Source of the DNA: Mycolicibacterium crocinum
GTDB taxonomy: Bacteria > Actinomycetota > Actinomycetes > Mycobacteriales > Mycobacteriaceae
Reading direction: 5' to 3'
Length of the DNA stretch: 64,000 nucleotides
Assembly: GCF_022370635.2 (NCBI RefSeq)
Contig: NZ_CP092362.2
Coordinates: forward strand, 1,550,001 to 1,614,000
The translations under genes were made by a program, and so were the position numbers. This document shows, piece by piece, positions 45,652 through 54,407 of the stretch (position 1 is its first letter; each line of letters begins with the position of its first letter). The notes beneath the pieces were generated by a model. That model had not been told where the DNA came from, ran no database searches, and saw only the letters and a list, made by a program, of their open reading frames with translations.

Positions 45652-47028
45652 AGCAATCTGCCGGCCTCGCTGAGGACCCGGTGCAGGATCTCGTAGATCT
45701 CGTTGAACTCGTTCGGCCCGCTGATCAGCGGCGGAGCCAGCTGCACGACTGGGTCGCCACGGTCGTCGGCGCGGCAGTACAGGCCGGCCTCGAACAGCGC
45801 AGCGGACAGGAAGCCGCGCAGCAGCCGCTCGCTCTCGTCCTCGTTGAACGTCTCGCGGGTCGCCTTGTCCTTGACCAACTCGATGCCATAGAAGAATCCC
45901 TCGCCACGCACGTCGCCGACGATCGGCAGCTCGAGCAGCTTCTCCAGGGTGGCGCGGAAGATCGGCGCGTTGGTCTTGACGTGGTCGTTGATGCCCTCGC
46001 GCTCGAAGATGTCGAGGTTGGCCAGCGCGACCGCCGAGGACACCGGGTGCCCGCCGAAGGTGTAGCCGTGCCCGAACACGGTCTTGCCATCGCTGAACGG
46101 CTCGAACAGCCGGTCGCTGGCGATCATCGCGCCGATCGGCGAGTACCCCGACGTCATGCCCTTGGCGCAGGTGATCATGTCGGGCTGATACCCGATGTCC
46201 TCGCAGGCGAACATCGAGCCGATCCGGCCGAACGCGCAGATCACCTCATCGGAGACCAGCAGCACGTCGTACTCGTCGCAGATCTCGCGGACTCGCTCGA
46301 AGTATCCGGGCGGCGGCGGGAAGCAGCCGCCGGCGTTCTGCACCGGCTCTAAGAAGACTGCGCACACCGTTTCCGGGCCCTCGAACTCGATGGCCTCGGC
46401 GATGCGGTCGGCGCAGTACTGTCCCCACGCCTTGATGTCGGTGCTGTAGGGCTCCGGCGCGCGGTAGAAGTTGGTGTTGGGCACCCGGAAACCGCCGGGG
46501 GTCAACGGCTCGAACGGCTTCTTGAAGTCGGGCAGGCCGGTGATGGCCAGGGCGCCCTGCGGGGTGCCGTGGTAGGCGATGGCCCGCGAGATCACCTTGT
46601 ACTTGCCCGGCTTACCGGTCAAACTTGAAGTACTGCTTGGCCAGTTTCCAGGCGCTCTCGACGGCTTCGCCGCCGCCGGTCGTGAAGAACACCCGATTCA
46701 GGTCGCCCGGAGCGTAATTGGCCAGCCGGTCGGCCAGTTCGATCGCCGGCGGGGTGGCATACGACCACAGCGGGAAGAATTCGAGGGTCTCGGCCTGCTT
46801 GGCCGCGGCCTCGGCCAGTTCCTTGCGGCCGTGTCCGGCCTGCACGACGAAAAGGCCTGAGAGGCCGTCGAAGTAGCGCTTGCCGTGACTGTCGTAGATG
46901 TACACGCCTTCGCCGCGGCTGATGATGGGTGGCGTCAACCCCCCACCGTGCCGAGCGAAGTGGCCCCACAGGTGGCGGTCGGCCTTGGCCGACAGCTCCG
47001 CTGTGAGATCGAGCGTGGTGGTACTCAT
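45648..47028 (-). pseudogene. Class III aminotransferase with a one-base frameshift (Rv3329-like)
   Basis: Two adjacent frames together form one PLP-dependent fold-type I omega-aminotransferase of about 460 residues. Part 1 (47028 to ~46612) has LWGHFARHGGGLTPPII, YDSHGKRYFDGLSGLFV and VFFTTGGGEAVESAWKLAKQY. Part 2 (to 45648) has YHGTPQGALAITG, the PLP-partner region LLVSDEVICAFGRIGSMF and the Lys in ITCAKGMTSGYSPIG. At 46621-46623 an AAA (minus TTT) shifts the frame: dropping one T gives YFKLTGKPGKYK across the join. Start ATG 47028 overlaps the lrp stop. The gene is either inactivated or the extra base is a sequence error. The likely role was transamination of a diamine or beta-amino acid. 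Confidence 0.82.
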
Positions 47029-47546
47029 CGTGTTCCCCAATTGTATTGTTGTTTAACGAGTTTCAGATATACCAAGGTTTCCGTGGAGGTCACCCCGGGT
47101 ACGGCGCGGATCTCGGTGTTGAGCAGCTCGAGCAGCTCGGCGTCGTCCTCGCAGACCACCTCCGCGATCGCGTCGAAGGTGCCGGCGGTCAGCACGACGT
47201 AGTCGACGGCGTCGATCTGCGCCAGCTTCTCGGCGACCTTCGTGGTGTCCCCCGTGCAGCGGATCCCAATCATCGCCTGTCGGGTGAACCCCAGCTGGAG
47301 AGGATCGGTCACCGCGACGATCTGCATGACACCGGAATCCACCAGACGCTGCACCCGCTGGCGCACCGCCGCCTCCGAGAGCCCGACGGCCTTACCGATC
47401 GCGGCATAGGAACGACGGCCGTCCTGCTGCAGCTTCTCGATAATGGCCTTGGACATCTCGTCCAGCTGGACCGGTCCGTTCCCACCAGCCCCGATGGCGC
47501 GGACGGGAAACCGAGTGGCCGGTACACCGGAGTCACGCATGCCCAT
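47025..47546 (-). CDS. Lrp/AsnC-family transcriptional regulator
   Basis: A 173-residue feast/famine regulator. The helix-turn-helix lies at about 40-80 (IIEKLQQDGRRSYAAIGKAV, then LSEAAVRQRVQRLVDSGVM), followed by a RAM ligand domain (VYLKLVKQQ at the end). It has an extended N-terminus of ~28 residues; ATG 47540 is an alternative. Its stop overlaps the aminotransferase start by 4 bp (ATGA), and it is divergent from the aldehyde dehydrogenase gene, so it probably controls both sides in response to an amino acid or amine. Confidence 0.9.
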   Translation of the reverse strand: MGMRDSGVPATRFPVRAIGAGGNGPVQLDEMSKAIIEKLQQDGRRSYAAIGKAVGLSEAAVRQRVQRLVDSGVMQIVAVTDPLQLGFTRQAMIGIRCTGDTTKVAEKLAQIDAVDYVVLTAGTFDAIAEVVCEDDAELLELLNTEIRAVPGVTSTETLVYLKLVKQQYNWGTR

Positions 47547-47564
47547 GATTGTGCACGGATTCAG

Positions 47565-47580
47565 TTGTTTAAGGCAACAA
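47565..47580. promoter_or_regulatory. Candidate Lrp site in the divergent gap
   Basis: TTGTTTAAGGCAACAA has TTGTT and AACAA arms around 6 nt. The 9-mer GTTGTTTAA at 47564-47572 recurs at 47048-47056 just ahead of the aminotransferase start. Both positions suit Lrp binding; this is inference. Confidence 0.4.
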
Positions 47581-47650
47581 GATCGATGAAATTGGTGGTC
47601 TCCACCTACCCATACTGCGGTAATGCGTAGCAGTCTCCCGGCTGGTCGGT

Positions 47651-47656
47651 TACCGT
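47651..47656 (+). promoter_or_regulatory. -10 element of the aldehyde dehydrogenase gene
   Basis: TACCGT fits TANNNT and lies 6 nt before GTG 47663, with no Shine-Dalgarno, suggesting a leaderless transcript. Confidence 0.45.
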
Positions 47657-47662
47657 GGGCCT

Positions 47663-49165
47663 GTGACCGCACTCGCCTCTGACAAGACCCGAATTGTGCC
47701 CGGTAGCTGGATCGATGGCGCTCCGCTGACGACCGGCGGCAGTCTTCACCAGGTCATCAACCCGGCCGACGGTAGCGTCGTCGCGGAGTTGGCGCTCGCC
47801 GAGCCCGCCGACGTCGACACCGCGGTGGCCGCCGCCCGCGCAGCATTCGTCGGCTGGTCGCGTGCCACTCCGGTCGAACGGGCCACCGTGCTCGCCAAGC
47901 TCGCCGAGCTCGTCGACGCCCACGCGCAGGAGATCGTCGCCGAAGAAGTCAGCCAGACCGGCAAGCCGGTACGCCTGGCCACCGAGTTCGACGTCCCCGG
48001 CAGCATCGACAACATCGCGTTCTTCGCCGGTGCCGCCCGCCACCTCGAGGGCAAGGCCACCGCCGAGTACAGCGGTGACCACACATCGTCGATCCGGCGC
48101 GAGGCCGTCGGCGTGGTCGCGACGATCACGCCGTGGAACTACCCGCTGCAGATGGCGGTGTGGAAGGTGATCCCGGCACTGGCCGCGGGCTGTTCGGTGG
48201 TGATCAAGCCCGCCGAACTGACCCCGCTGACCACGCTGACGCTGGCCCGGCTGGCCACCGAGGCCGGCCTGCCCGACGGCGTGCTCAACGTCATCACCGG
48301 GGCCGGCGCCGATGTCGGCTCCGCGTTGGCCGGCCACCCGGATGTCGACGTCGTGACCTTCACCGGGTCGACGGCCGTCGGCCGCCGGGTGATGGCCGCG
48401 GCCGCAGTCCACGGGCACCGCACCCAGCTGGAGCTCGGCGGCAAGGCACCATTCGTGGTGTTCGATGACGCCGATCTGGACGCCGCGATCCACGGCGCCG
48501 TCGCCGGATCGCTGATCAACACCGGGCAGGACTGCACGGCTGCCACCCGGGCGATCGTCGCTCGCGACCTCTACGACGACTTCGTTGCCGGGGTGGCCGA
48601 GCTGATGGGCAAGCTCGTCGTCGGCGACCCGCAGGATCCCGACACCGACCTCGGCCCGCTGATCTCGGCGGCCCACCGCGACAAGGTCGCGGCGATGGTG
48701 GCTAGGGCGCCCCGCGAGGGCGGTCGCATCGTCACCGGCGGCGACATCCCGGATCTCCCCGGGTCGTTCTATCTACCCACCTTGATCGCCGACGTCGCCG
48801 AGACCTCCGAGGTGTACCGCGACGAGATCTTCGGCCCGGTGTTGACCGTGCGCACCCACGACGGCGACGACGACGCGCTGCGCCAGGCCAACGACACGGA
48901 CTACGGGCTGGCCGCGTCGGCGTGGACCCGCGACGTCTACCGCGCTCAACGGGCGTCCCGGGAGATCAACTCCGGTTGTGTGTGGATCAACGACCACATC
49001 CCGATCATCAGCGAGATGCCACACGGCGGCGTCGGGGCGTCCGGCTTCGGCAAGGATATGAGCGACTACTCGTTCGAGGAGTACCTCACCATCAAGCATG
49101 TGATGAGCGATATCACCGGTGTGGCCGAAAAAGACTGGCACCGAACCATTTTCCAGCTGCGCTAA
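47663..49165 (+). CDS. Aldehyde dehydrogenase, aminobutyraldehyde-dehydrogenase-like
   Basis: A 500-residue NAD(P)-dependent aldehyde dehydrogenase. It has TPWNYPLQMAVWKVIPALAAG, the NAD-binding FTGSTAVGRRVM, general base Glu257 (LELGGKAP) and nucleophile Cys291 (NTGQDCTAATR). The C-terminal SGCVWINDHIPIISEMPHGG is typical of the gamma-aminobutyraldehyde/betaine-aldehyde branch. Divergent from an Lrp regulator and an aminotransferase and followed by a gamma-glutamyltransferase-like gene, it probably oxidises the aminoaldehyde made by transamination of an amine. Confidence 0.92.
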   Translation: MTALASDKTRIVPGSWIDGAPLTTGGSLHQVINPADGSVVAELALAEPADVDTAVAAARAAFVGWSRATPVERATVLAKLAELVDAHAQEIVAEEVSQTGKPVRLATEFDVPGSIDNIAFFAGAARHLEGKATAEYSGDHTSSIRREAVGVVATITPWNYPLQMAVWKVIPALAAGCSVVIKPAELTPLTTLTLARLATEAGLPDGVLNVITGAGADVGSALAGHPDVDVVTFTGSTAVGRRVMAAAAVHGHRTQLELGGKAPFVVFDDADLDAAIHGAVAGSLINTGQDCTAATRAIVARDLYDDFVAGVAELMGKLVVGDPQDPDTDLGPLISAAHRDKVAAMVARAPREGGRIVTGGDIPDLPGSFYLPTLIADVAETSEVYRDEIFGPVLTVRTHDGDDDALRQANDTDYGLAASAWTRDVYRAQRASREINSGCVWINDHIPIISEMPHGGVGASGFGKDMSDYSFEEYLTIKHVMSDITGVAEKDWHRTIFQLR

Positions 49166-50695
49166 GTGAGCCGTCCCGCGGTCGTCGGTGCCCTGGCCAC
49201 TCCGCACGCCCTCGCGACCGAATCGGGCGTCCGGGTGTTGCGCGATGGTGGCACCGCCGTCGACGCCGCGATTGCGGCCGCCGCGGTGCTGACCGTCGTG
49301 TATCCGCACAACGTCGCCCTCGGTGGCGACCTCTTCGCGTTGATCCGCACGCCAGACGGGTCAGTGAACTGTGTGAACGCCTCAGGATGGTCCGGTGCCG
49401 CGGTCGATGCCGCCGGGCTTCGGGCGGTTCATGGTGACGCGATGCCGGTGCGGGGCGCCGCGGCGGTCACCGTTCCCGGCGGCGTCCGTGGGTGGGAAGC
49501 ATTGCGGCGCTTCGGATCCCGCATATCGTGGAGCGCGACGCTGCGGGATGCCGAAGTGCTGGCCCGTGACGGTGTGCCGGTGCCGCGGTCGCTGGCTCAT
49601 CACCTCGACGACGCCGAGAACGACGACCTGATCGGCACCGCGGACTTTGATCGGGTGTTCCGGCCGGAGTCCGGTCCCTTGAGTTTCGGCGAGACATTCC
49701 GCCAGCCGGCGCTGGCCGACACGTTCGCCGCACTTCGAGCCGCGGGGCCGGACGCGTTCTACACCGGCGAGCTGGCAGTGCGGACAGTGGACTATCTGCG
49801 GTCTCACGGATCATCGCTGGCCGCAGGCGATTTCGCGGATTTTCAGCCTGAGGTGCGGACGCCGCTGCGCGTTGAATTCGGCGGTCTCACGGTACTGACC
49901 AGCCCACCGAACAGCCAGGGTTTCGCGCTGCTGGACGCGCTCGCCGCGGTCCGTGACAACCCGATCGGCGATCCAACCGGCGTTGGCCTGGGACAGCTGC
50001 TGCAAGCATTCCAGCGCGGCAACGAGATTCGCGACACCATTCTCGCCGACCCGCGGTTCGGGACCGACGAGGCCAGTGCGCCGCCGGCCACTCCACCGGG
50101 GCGAACAACTGGCGACACCGTGGGCATCGCCGCGGCGGACGGTGACGGGTACGCGGTGTCGCTGATTCAGAGCGTGTACTACGCCTTCGGCTCTGGACTC
50201 ATCGACCCCGCGACCGGTGTGCTGTTCCACAACCGCGGCTGCGGGTTCTCCTTGGACGTCACGTCGCCCAACGTGATCGCGCCGCGCAAACGACCCGCGC
50301 ACACCTTGATGCCGGTGCTGACGGTGCGGGACGGGCACGTGGCCCACGTGCTGTCGACGATGGGCGGTCAGGGTCAGCCGCAGATCCTGGGCCAGATCCT
50401 CCTGCATGCTCTCAGCGGTGCCAGCGCGATCGACGCGGTCGCCGCTCCTCGCGCCATCATCGGCAACCAGATCGGCGGCGGCGCCGACTCCGTCACGGTC
50501 GAGGCGGATGTGTCCGCGGCCGCGCTCGACTCAATCCGCCGCGCCGGCTACACCCCGACCGTGGTCCCGGCTCACAGCGAATCGATGGGCCAGTCCAATG
50601 TCGTGTTCATCGACGATCGCGGTGGCATGACCGCGGCCGCGGATCCCCGCGCGGACGGCGCGGCGGTGGTCGCCCACTACCCGCGCCCCGCCTAG
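49166..50695 (+). CDS. Gamma-glutamyltransferase family Ntn hydrolase
   Basis: A 509-residue protein of the GGT family. N-terminal features are ATPHALATESGVRVLRDGG and DAAIAAAAVLTVVYPHN; the self-processing/catalytic threonine is expected in GDTVGIAAADGDGYAVSL (~317), followed by GSGLIDPATGVLFHNRG and RKRPAHTLMP. There is no obvious signal peptide, so it may be cytoplasmic, unlike classical GGT. GTG 49166 directly follows the dehydrogenase TAA. Gamma-glutamyl-amine cleavage would fit the locus, but the family also includes acylases. Confidence 0.85.
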   Translation: MSRPAVVGALATPHALATESGVRVLRDGGTAVDAAIAAAAVLTVVYPHNVALGGDLFALIRTPDGSVNCVNASGWSGAAVDAAGLRAVHGDAMPVRGAAAVTVPGGVRGWEALRRFGSRISWSATLRDAEVLARDGVPVPRSLAHHLDDAENDDLIGTADFDRVFRPESGPLSFGETFRQPALADTFAALRAAGPDAFYTGELAVRTVDYLRSHGSSLAAGDFADFQPEVRTPLRVEFGGLTVLTSPPNSQGFALLDALAAVRDNPIGDPTGVGLGQLLQAFQRGNEIRDTILADPRFGTDEASAPPATPPGRTTGDTVGIAAADGDGYAVSLIQSVYYAFGSGLIDPATGVLFHNRGCGFSLDVTSPNVIAPRKRPAHTLMPVLTVRDGHVAHVLSTMGGQGQPQILGQILLHALSGASAIDAVAAPRAIIGNQIGGGADSVTVEADVSAAALDSIRRAGYTPTVVPAHSESMGQSNVVFIDDRGGMTAAADPRADGAAVVAHYPRPA

Positions 50696-52434
50696 GCCTG
50701 CGGACCCCTGGTGAACTCCTCACCCGTCTCGGGGTTGAGAGCCGTCTCGCCGGGCGGCAGGTTCGACAGGTCGCGCGCGATCACCGTCGGCATATCGCCC
50801 GAGTCCGGCAGACCGAAGTGGGCCTCGACGGCGGTGGCCGGCTCGAGTACCAGATCGGCGCTCGAGCGTCGCGACAACGTTCTGCCGTGGAAGAAGTCCG
50901 GCCGGATCAGCCACCACACCGCCATCAGGATGACGCCGAGCACCAAGGCCCCGATGCCGACGACCGCCACCGCCCCGAAGCCGAAGATCGTGACGTTGTT
51001 CCCGTCATCGTCGGTCAGCCAGTCCGGCTTGGCGTACTGCATCAGGCCGTAGACGAAGACCACCAGCAGGGTCAAGCCACCGAGCAACGGAATGACTCCA
51101 CGCATCATGAAGTCGCGGACATTGCGGGTGAGGTGCTTGCGGTAGAACCAGACGCACGCGAAACCGGTCAGGCCGTAGTAGAACGCGATCATCAGGCCGA
51201 CCGAACCGATCAGTGCCGACAGCAGATTCGGGCTGACCAAGGTGAACAGCACATAGAAGACGATCGACACCACGCCCATCATCACTGTCGAGGTGGTGGG
51301 GGTCAGATAGGTGCGGTGGATCTTGGCGAACGATTCCGGCAGCGCCTTGTAGACGCCCATCGAGAGGGTGGTGCGCGCGGTGGGCAGGATCGTCGTCTGG
51401 GTCGACGCCGAGGCCGAGGTCAGGATCGACGCGGACAGCAACAGCAGGCCGATGTGGCCCAGCACGCTGTCACCGAACAAATCCGGTCCGATGGCCGCGA
51501 ACGCATCGGAGGCGTTCTCCGCGTTGCCCAACCCGATGCCCTCGGTTCCGGTGCCTGCGAACGCGATTGCCGCGACGCTCACCAGCGCGTGGGTGGCCAG
51601 CAGCAGGAAGGTCGAGATCACGGCGGCGCGCCCGGGGGTGGTGCCGGGGTCATCGGACTCCTCGTTGCAGGCCACTGCGGTATCCCAGCCCCAGTAGATG
51701 AAGATGGCCGTCAGGATGGCGGGGGCGATGACGGTGCCGAAGTCCAATCCGCCCGGCCAGAACCAGGACAGCGACGGCATCAGTGAATAGCTCTCGGCGT
51801 GATGGGTGTAGACCTTGATCAGCGCCACAACCGAGAACACCACGAGCACAACGATTTCGATGCCCAACAGGGCGTACTGCAGTCGCGCCGATACCTCGAT
51901 GCCGCGGTAGCAGATGTAGGTCATCACGATGATCCAGACGACCCCGGCCACCGTCGACCACACGGTGCTGTTGGCCAGCTCGGCCGCCGAATGCCAGCCG
52001 AGATCACCGACGAAGGTGAAGGAGTACGCGCCGGCGATCTGGGCGAGGTTGGCCATCACGATGACGTCGGCGGCGATGATGCCCCAGCCGCCGAGCCACC
52101 CGATCAGCGGTCCGAACGCGCGGGACGCCCAGGTGAACGTCGTCCCGCAGTCCGGCTCGGCTTTGTTCAGCTCCTGATAGGCCACCGCGATCATGTACAT
52201 CGGGATGAACGCGATGAGCACGATCGCCGGAGCCTTGACGCCTGCCAGCAGTGCGCCGCCACTGGCGACGATCAGCCCCAGGGTGGCCGCCAGCGAGTAG
52301 GCCGGGGCGGTCGAGGCCATGCCGACGACGATGCTGGACACCAGGCCCAGCGCACCGCCCTTGAGCCCTTTGCTCTCGACGGACGTGGATGGGGCGGGAC
52401 CGCCGGGCTCGAGCGTGAGCTCGCCTTTACTCAT
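50692..52434 (-). CDS. APC-family amino acid/amine permease
   Basis: A 580-residue transporter with about 12 helices. The APC signature is GLVSSIVVGMASTAPAYSLAATL in TM1, followed by YQELNKAEPDCGTTFTWASRAFGPLIGW and IYWGWDTAVACNEESDDP in later loops. A 70-residue hydrophilic C-terminal tail follows the last helix. ATG 52434 is preferred because AGGAG lies 5 nt upstream; GTG 52437 is too close. It is convergent with the GGT-like gene (CTAG overlap) and probably imports the amine or amino acid degraded here. Confidence 0.9.
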   Translation of the reverse strand: MSKGELTLEPGGPAPSTSVESKGLKGGALGLVSSIVVGMASTAPAYSLAATLGLIVASGGALLAGVKAPAIVLIAFIPMYMIAVAYQELNKAEPDCGTTFTWASRAFGPLIGWLGGWGIIAADVIVMANLAQIAGAYSFTFVGDLGWHSAAELANSTVWSTVAGVVWIIVMTYICYRGIEVSARLQYALLGIEIVVLVVFSVVALIKVYTHHAESYSLMPSLSWFWPGGLDFGTVIAPAILTAIFIYWGWDTAVACNEESDDPGTTPGRAAVISTFLLLATHALVSVAAIAFAGTGTEGIGLGNAENASDAFAAIGPDLFGDSVLGHIGLLLLSASILTSASASTQTTILPTARTTLSMGVYKALPESFAKIHRTYLTPTTSTVMMGVVSIVFYVLFTLVSPNLLSALIGSVGLMIAFYYGLTGFACVWFYRKHLTRNVRDFMMRGVIPLLGGLTLLVVFVYGLMQYAKPDWLTDDDGNNVTIFGFGAVAVVGIGALVLGVILMAVWWLIRPDFFHGRTLSRRSSADLVLEPATAVEAHFGLPDSGDMPTVIARDLSNLPPGETALNPETGEEFTRGPQA

Positions 52435-52515
52435 CACATCTCCTGCCTGAACCGATATGAACGAAGAGAGACTACGGTTTCAGTGGTAGATGTGCGGCGA
52501 ATCTACGGATTTGTT

Positions 52516-52532
52516 TTCATTGACGTAATGAA
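52516..52532. promoter_or_regulatory. Palindrome upstream of the permease
   Basis: TTCATT-GACGT-AATGAA has perfect 6-bp arms, 82 nt upstream of the permease start and 24 nt from the AhpD-like stop. The surrounding DNA is notably A+T-richer than its neighbours. It is a likely regulator site, possibly for the local Lrp protein. Confidence 0.4.
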
Positions 52533-52555
52533 GCAACTGGATCCGTGTTGGATAA

Positions 52556-53134
52556 CTAGTTGGCCCAGGGGACGCGGCAGGCGTCGCCCGAGCTGAAGCC
52601 CTGCTCGGTGATGCCCAGCGCCGAGTTCATCCGGGCCCGCATGTTCTCGACGCCGATCTGATACGTCAGCTCGATCACCCCGTCGGCGCCGAAGCGCCGA
52701 CGCAGATCGTCGACCTGCTGGTCGGTGATCGTATGCGGATCCTTCGTCATCGCGTCGGCGTAGGCGATCGCGGCCCGCTCGTCGTCGGTGTAGAGCGGCG
52801 AGGTCGCATAGTCGTCGATGTGCTCCAGGCGCTCGAGGTTGAGCCCCTCGAGTCGCATCAGCATCTGCCCGAAGTCCACACACCACGAGCAACCGACGGT
52901 GCGGGCCGTCCAGAACACCGCGAGTTCGCGGACGTCGGCGGGCAGGGACTTCGAGGCGTTCTGCAGCAGACCCTCGTGGACGGCGTTGGCCACCATCAGG
53001 CGCCTGTGATGGGCGTAGATGGCGAATGGCTCGGGCACCTCGCCGAAGCGTCGCTTGGCCCAGCGGTACATCAGCCGGGTCAGCAGCGGGGCCCGGTCGG
53101 GGGTGAGTGGTTCCAGTCGTGTTTTTCCGGTCAT
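52556..53134 (-). CDS. AhpD/carboxymuconolactone-decarboxylase-like protein
   Basis: A 192-residue alpha-helical AhpD-fold protein. The redox or catalytic motif is WTARTVGCSWCVDFG with a CxxC-type pair, followed by the His-less LEGLNLERLEHIDDY and a typical C-terminal half (LYTDDERAAIAYADAMTKD, FGADGVIELTYQIGVENMRARMN). Such proteins act as alkylhydroperoxidase-like enzymes or lactone decarboxylases; the specific role is unknown. ATG 53134 is chosen; 17 further upstream codons are open but unlike the family. It is divergent from the acyl-CoA dehydrogenase operon. Confidence 0.82.
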   Translation of the reverse strand: MTGKTRLEPLTPDRAPLLTRLMYRWAKRRFGEVPEPFAIYAHHRRLMVANAVHEGLLQNASKSLPADVRELAVFWTARTVGCSWCVDFGQMLMRLEGLNLERLEHIDDYATSPLYTDDERAAIAYADAMTKDPHTITDQQVDDLRRRFGADGVIELTYQIGVENMRARMNSALGITEQGFSSGDACRVPWAN

Positions 53135-53192
53135 GTACTCAAGATGCTCCCGAGCCCGGAAATGTGACACCCCGATACCCCTCAATATTGGG

Positions 53193-53219
53193 TTGACGGA
53201 CTAACTACTCCGCTAGGGT
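53193..53219 (+). promoter_or_regulatory. Promoter of the acyl-CoA side-chain operon
   Basis: TTGACG (53193-53198) and TAGGGT (53214-53219, TANNNT type) are 15 nt apart. GTG 53228 follows the -10 by 8 nt, so the transcript is probably leaderless. CAATATTG at 53183-53190 just upstream is a short palindrome. Confidence 0.45.
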
Positions 53220-53227
53220 GCTGACTT

Positions 53228-54406
53228 GTGGATTTCGACCTCGACGCCGAACAGCGCGCGTGGTTGGCCGAGGTACGGGATTTCCTGCGGGAGAACGTCA
53301 CTGACGCCCTGCGCGCCGAGATCGCCGAACACAATCTCGAGCACCCCGGCGGCGAGGTCGCGACGTTCCGTCGCAAGCTCGGCGCCAAGGGCTGGTTCGG
53401 CCTGAACTGGCCGGCTGAGTACGGCGGGCTCGGGCTGGGGCCGGTGCACCTGCATCTGCTGATGACCGAGTTCGAGTACTGGGGTGCGCCGGGCCCGGAT
53501 CTGACCGTCACCTCGATCGCGCCGATGATCATGCGGCACGGCACCGAGCAGAACAAGCGCGAGTTCCTTCCGCTCATCGCGCGTGGCGAGATGACCTGCG
53601 CGCTGGGTTATTCCGAGCCCGACGCCGGTACCGACCTGGCGTCGCTGCGGACGCGGGCGGTGCGCGACGGCGACGAATGGGTGATCAACGGGTCCAAGAT
53701 CTGGAACAGCGGGGCGCAGCGTTCCACCCACGAATGGCTCTGTGTGCGCACCGATCCGCAGGCGCAGCGGCATCGCGGGATCTCGGTGATCGTCGTCCCG
53801 GTCGACAGCCCCGGTGTCCGCATCCGCCCCCTGATCGCCTGGTCGGGTTACCGGACCAATGAGGTGTTCTTTGACGACGTGCGGGTGCCCGTCACGAACC
53901 TGATCGGCGAGGAGAACCGCGGCTGGTCCTACATCACCGGCGCCCTCGATCTGGAGCGCGGCGCGCTCACCAATGCCGGAGACCTGCGCCGCGCGCTCGA
54001 TGAGTTGCAGGTGCTTGCGCGGATGCCGCGACGCGACGGCACCGTCCCGATCGACAACCCGGGTTTCCGCCGCCGGCTGGCGCAGGCGGAGGCCGACGTC
54101 GAGGTCGCCGGGCTGATGGGCTACGAGGCGTCCTCGCTGTTGGCCGGCGGGGTGATCCCGACCGTCGAGGTCAGCATCGAGAAGGTCTTCAGCAGCGAAC
54201 TCCGGCAGCGGATCGCCGACCTGGGTATCGACTTGCTGGGCGCGGAAGGACTACTGGCGCATCGCAATTCGGAAGCGCCCGCTGGCGGACGGTTCGAGAA
54301 ACTCTATCGGTTCGCCCCGCTGATGCGCTTCGGCGGCGGCACCAACGAGGTGCTCCGAGACGTCATCGCTCAACGCGGCAACGGCATGCCCTCATACGGA
54401 CGGTGA
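53228..54406 (+). CDS. Acyl-CoA dehydrogenase, alpha-type subunit (FadE)
   Basis: A 392-residue acyl-CoA dehydrogenase. FAD and substrate elements are visible: MTCALGYSEPDAGTDLASL, KIWNSGAQ, NEVFFDDVRVP and the C-terminal RFGGGTNEVLRDVIAQRG. It has no Glu at the position of straight-chain catalytic bases that I can place with confidence. It is immediately followed (1 nt) by a second, shorter FadE, the arrangement of the alpha2beta2 heterotetrameric enzymes (ChsE type) that act on steroid side chains. It introduces the C2-C3 double bond. Confidence 0.9.
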   Translation: MDFDLDAEQRAWLAEVRDFLRENVTDALRAEIAEHNLEHPGGEVATFRRKLGAKGWFGLNWPAEYGGLGLGPVHLHLLMTEFEYWGAPGPDLTVTSIAPMIMRHGTEQNKREFLPLIARGEMTCALGYSEPDAGTDLASLRTRAVRDGDEWVINGSKIWNSGAQRSTHEWLCVRTDPQAQRHRGISVIVVPVDSPGVRIRPLIAWSGYRTNEVFFDDVRVPVTNLIGEENRGWSYITGALDLERGALTNAGDLRRALDELQVLARMPRRDGTVPIDNPGFRRRLAQAEADVEVAGLMGYEASSLLAGGVIPTVEVSIEKVFSSELRQRIADLGIDLLGAEGLLAHRNSEAPAGGRFEKLYRFAPLMRFGGGTNEVLRDVIAQRGNGMPSYGR

Positions 54407-54407
54407 T

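Noticed and set aside
46612..46630. Programmed ribosomal frameshift in the aminotransferase
   Set aside because: The site has no slippery heptamer, stimulatory stem or internal Shine-Dalgarno that I can see, and such enzymes are not known to need recoding. A simple one-base indel explains it.
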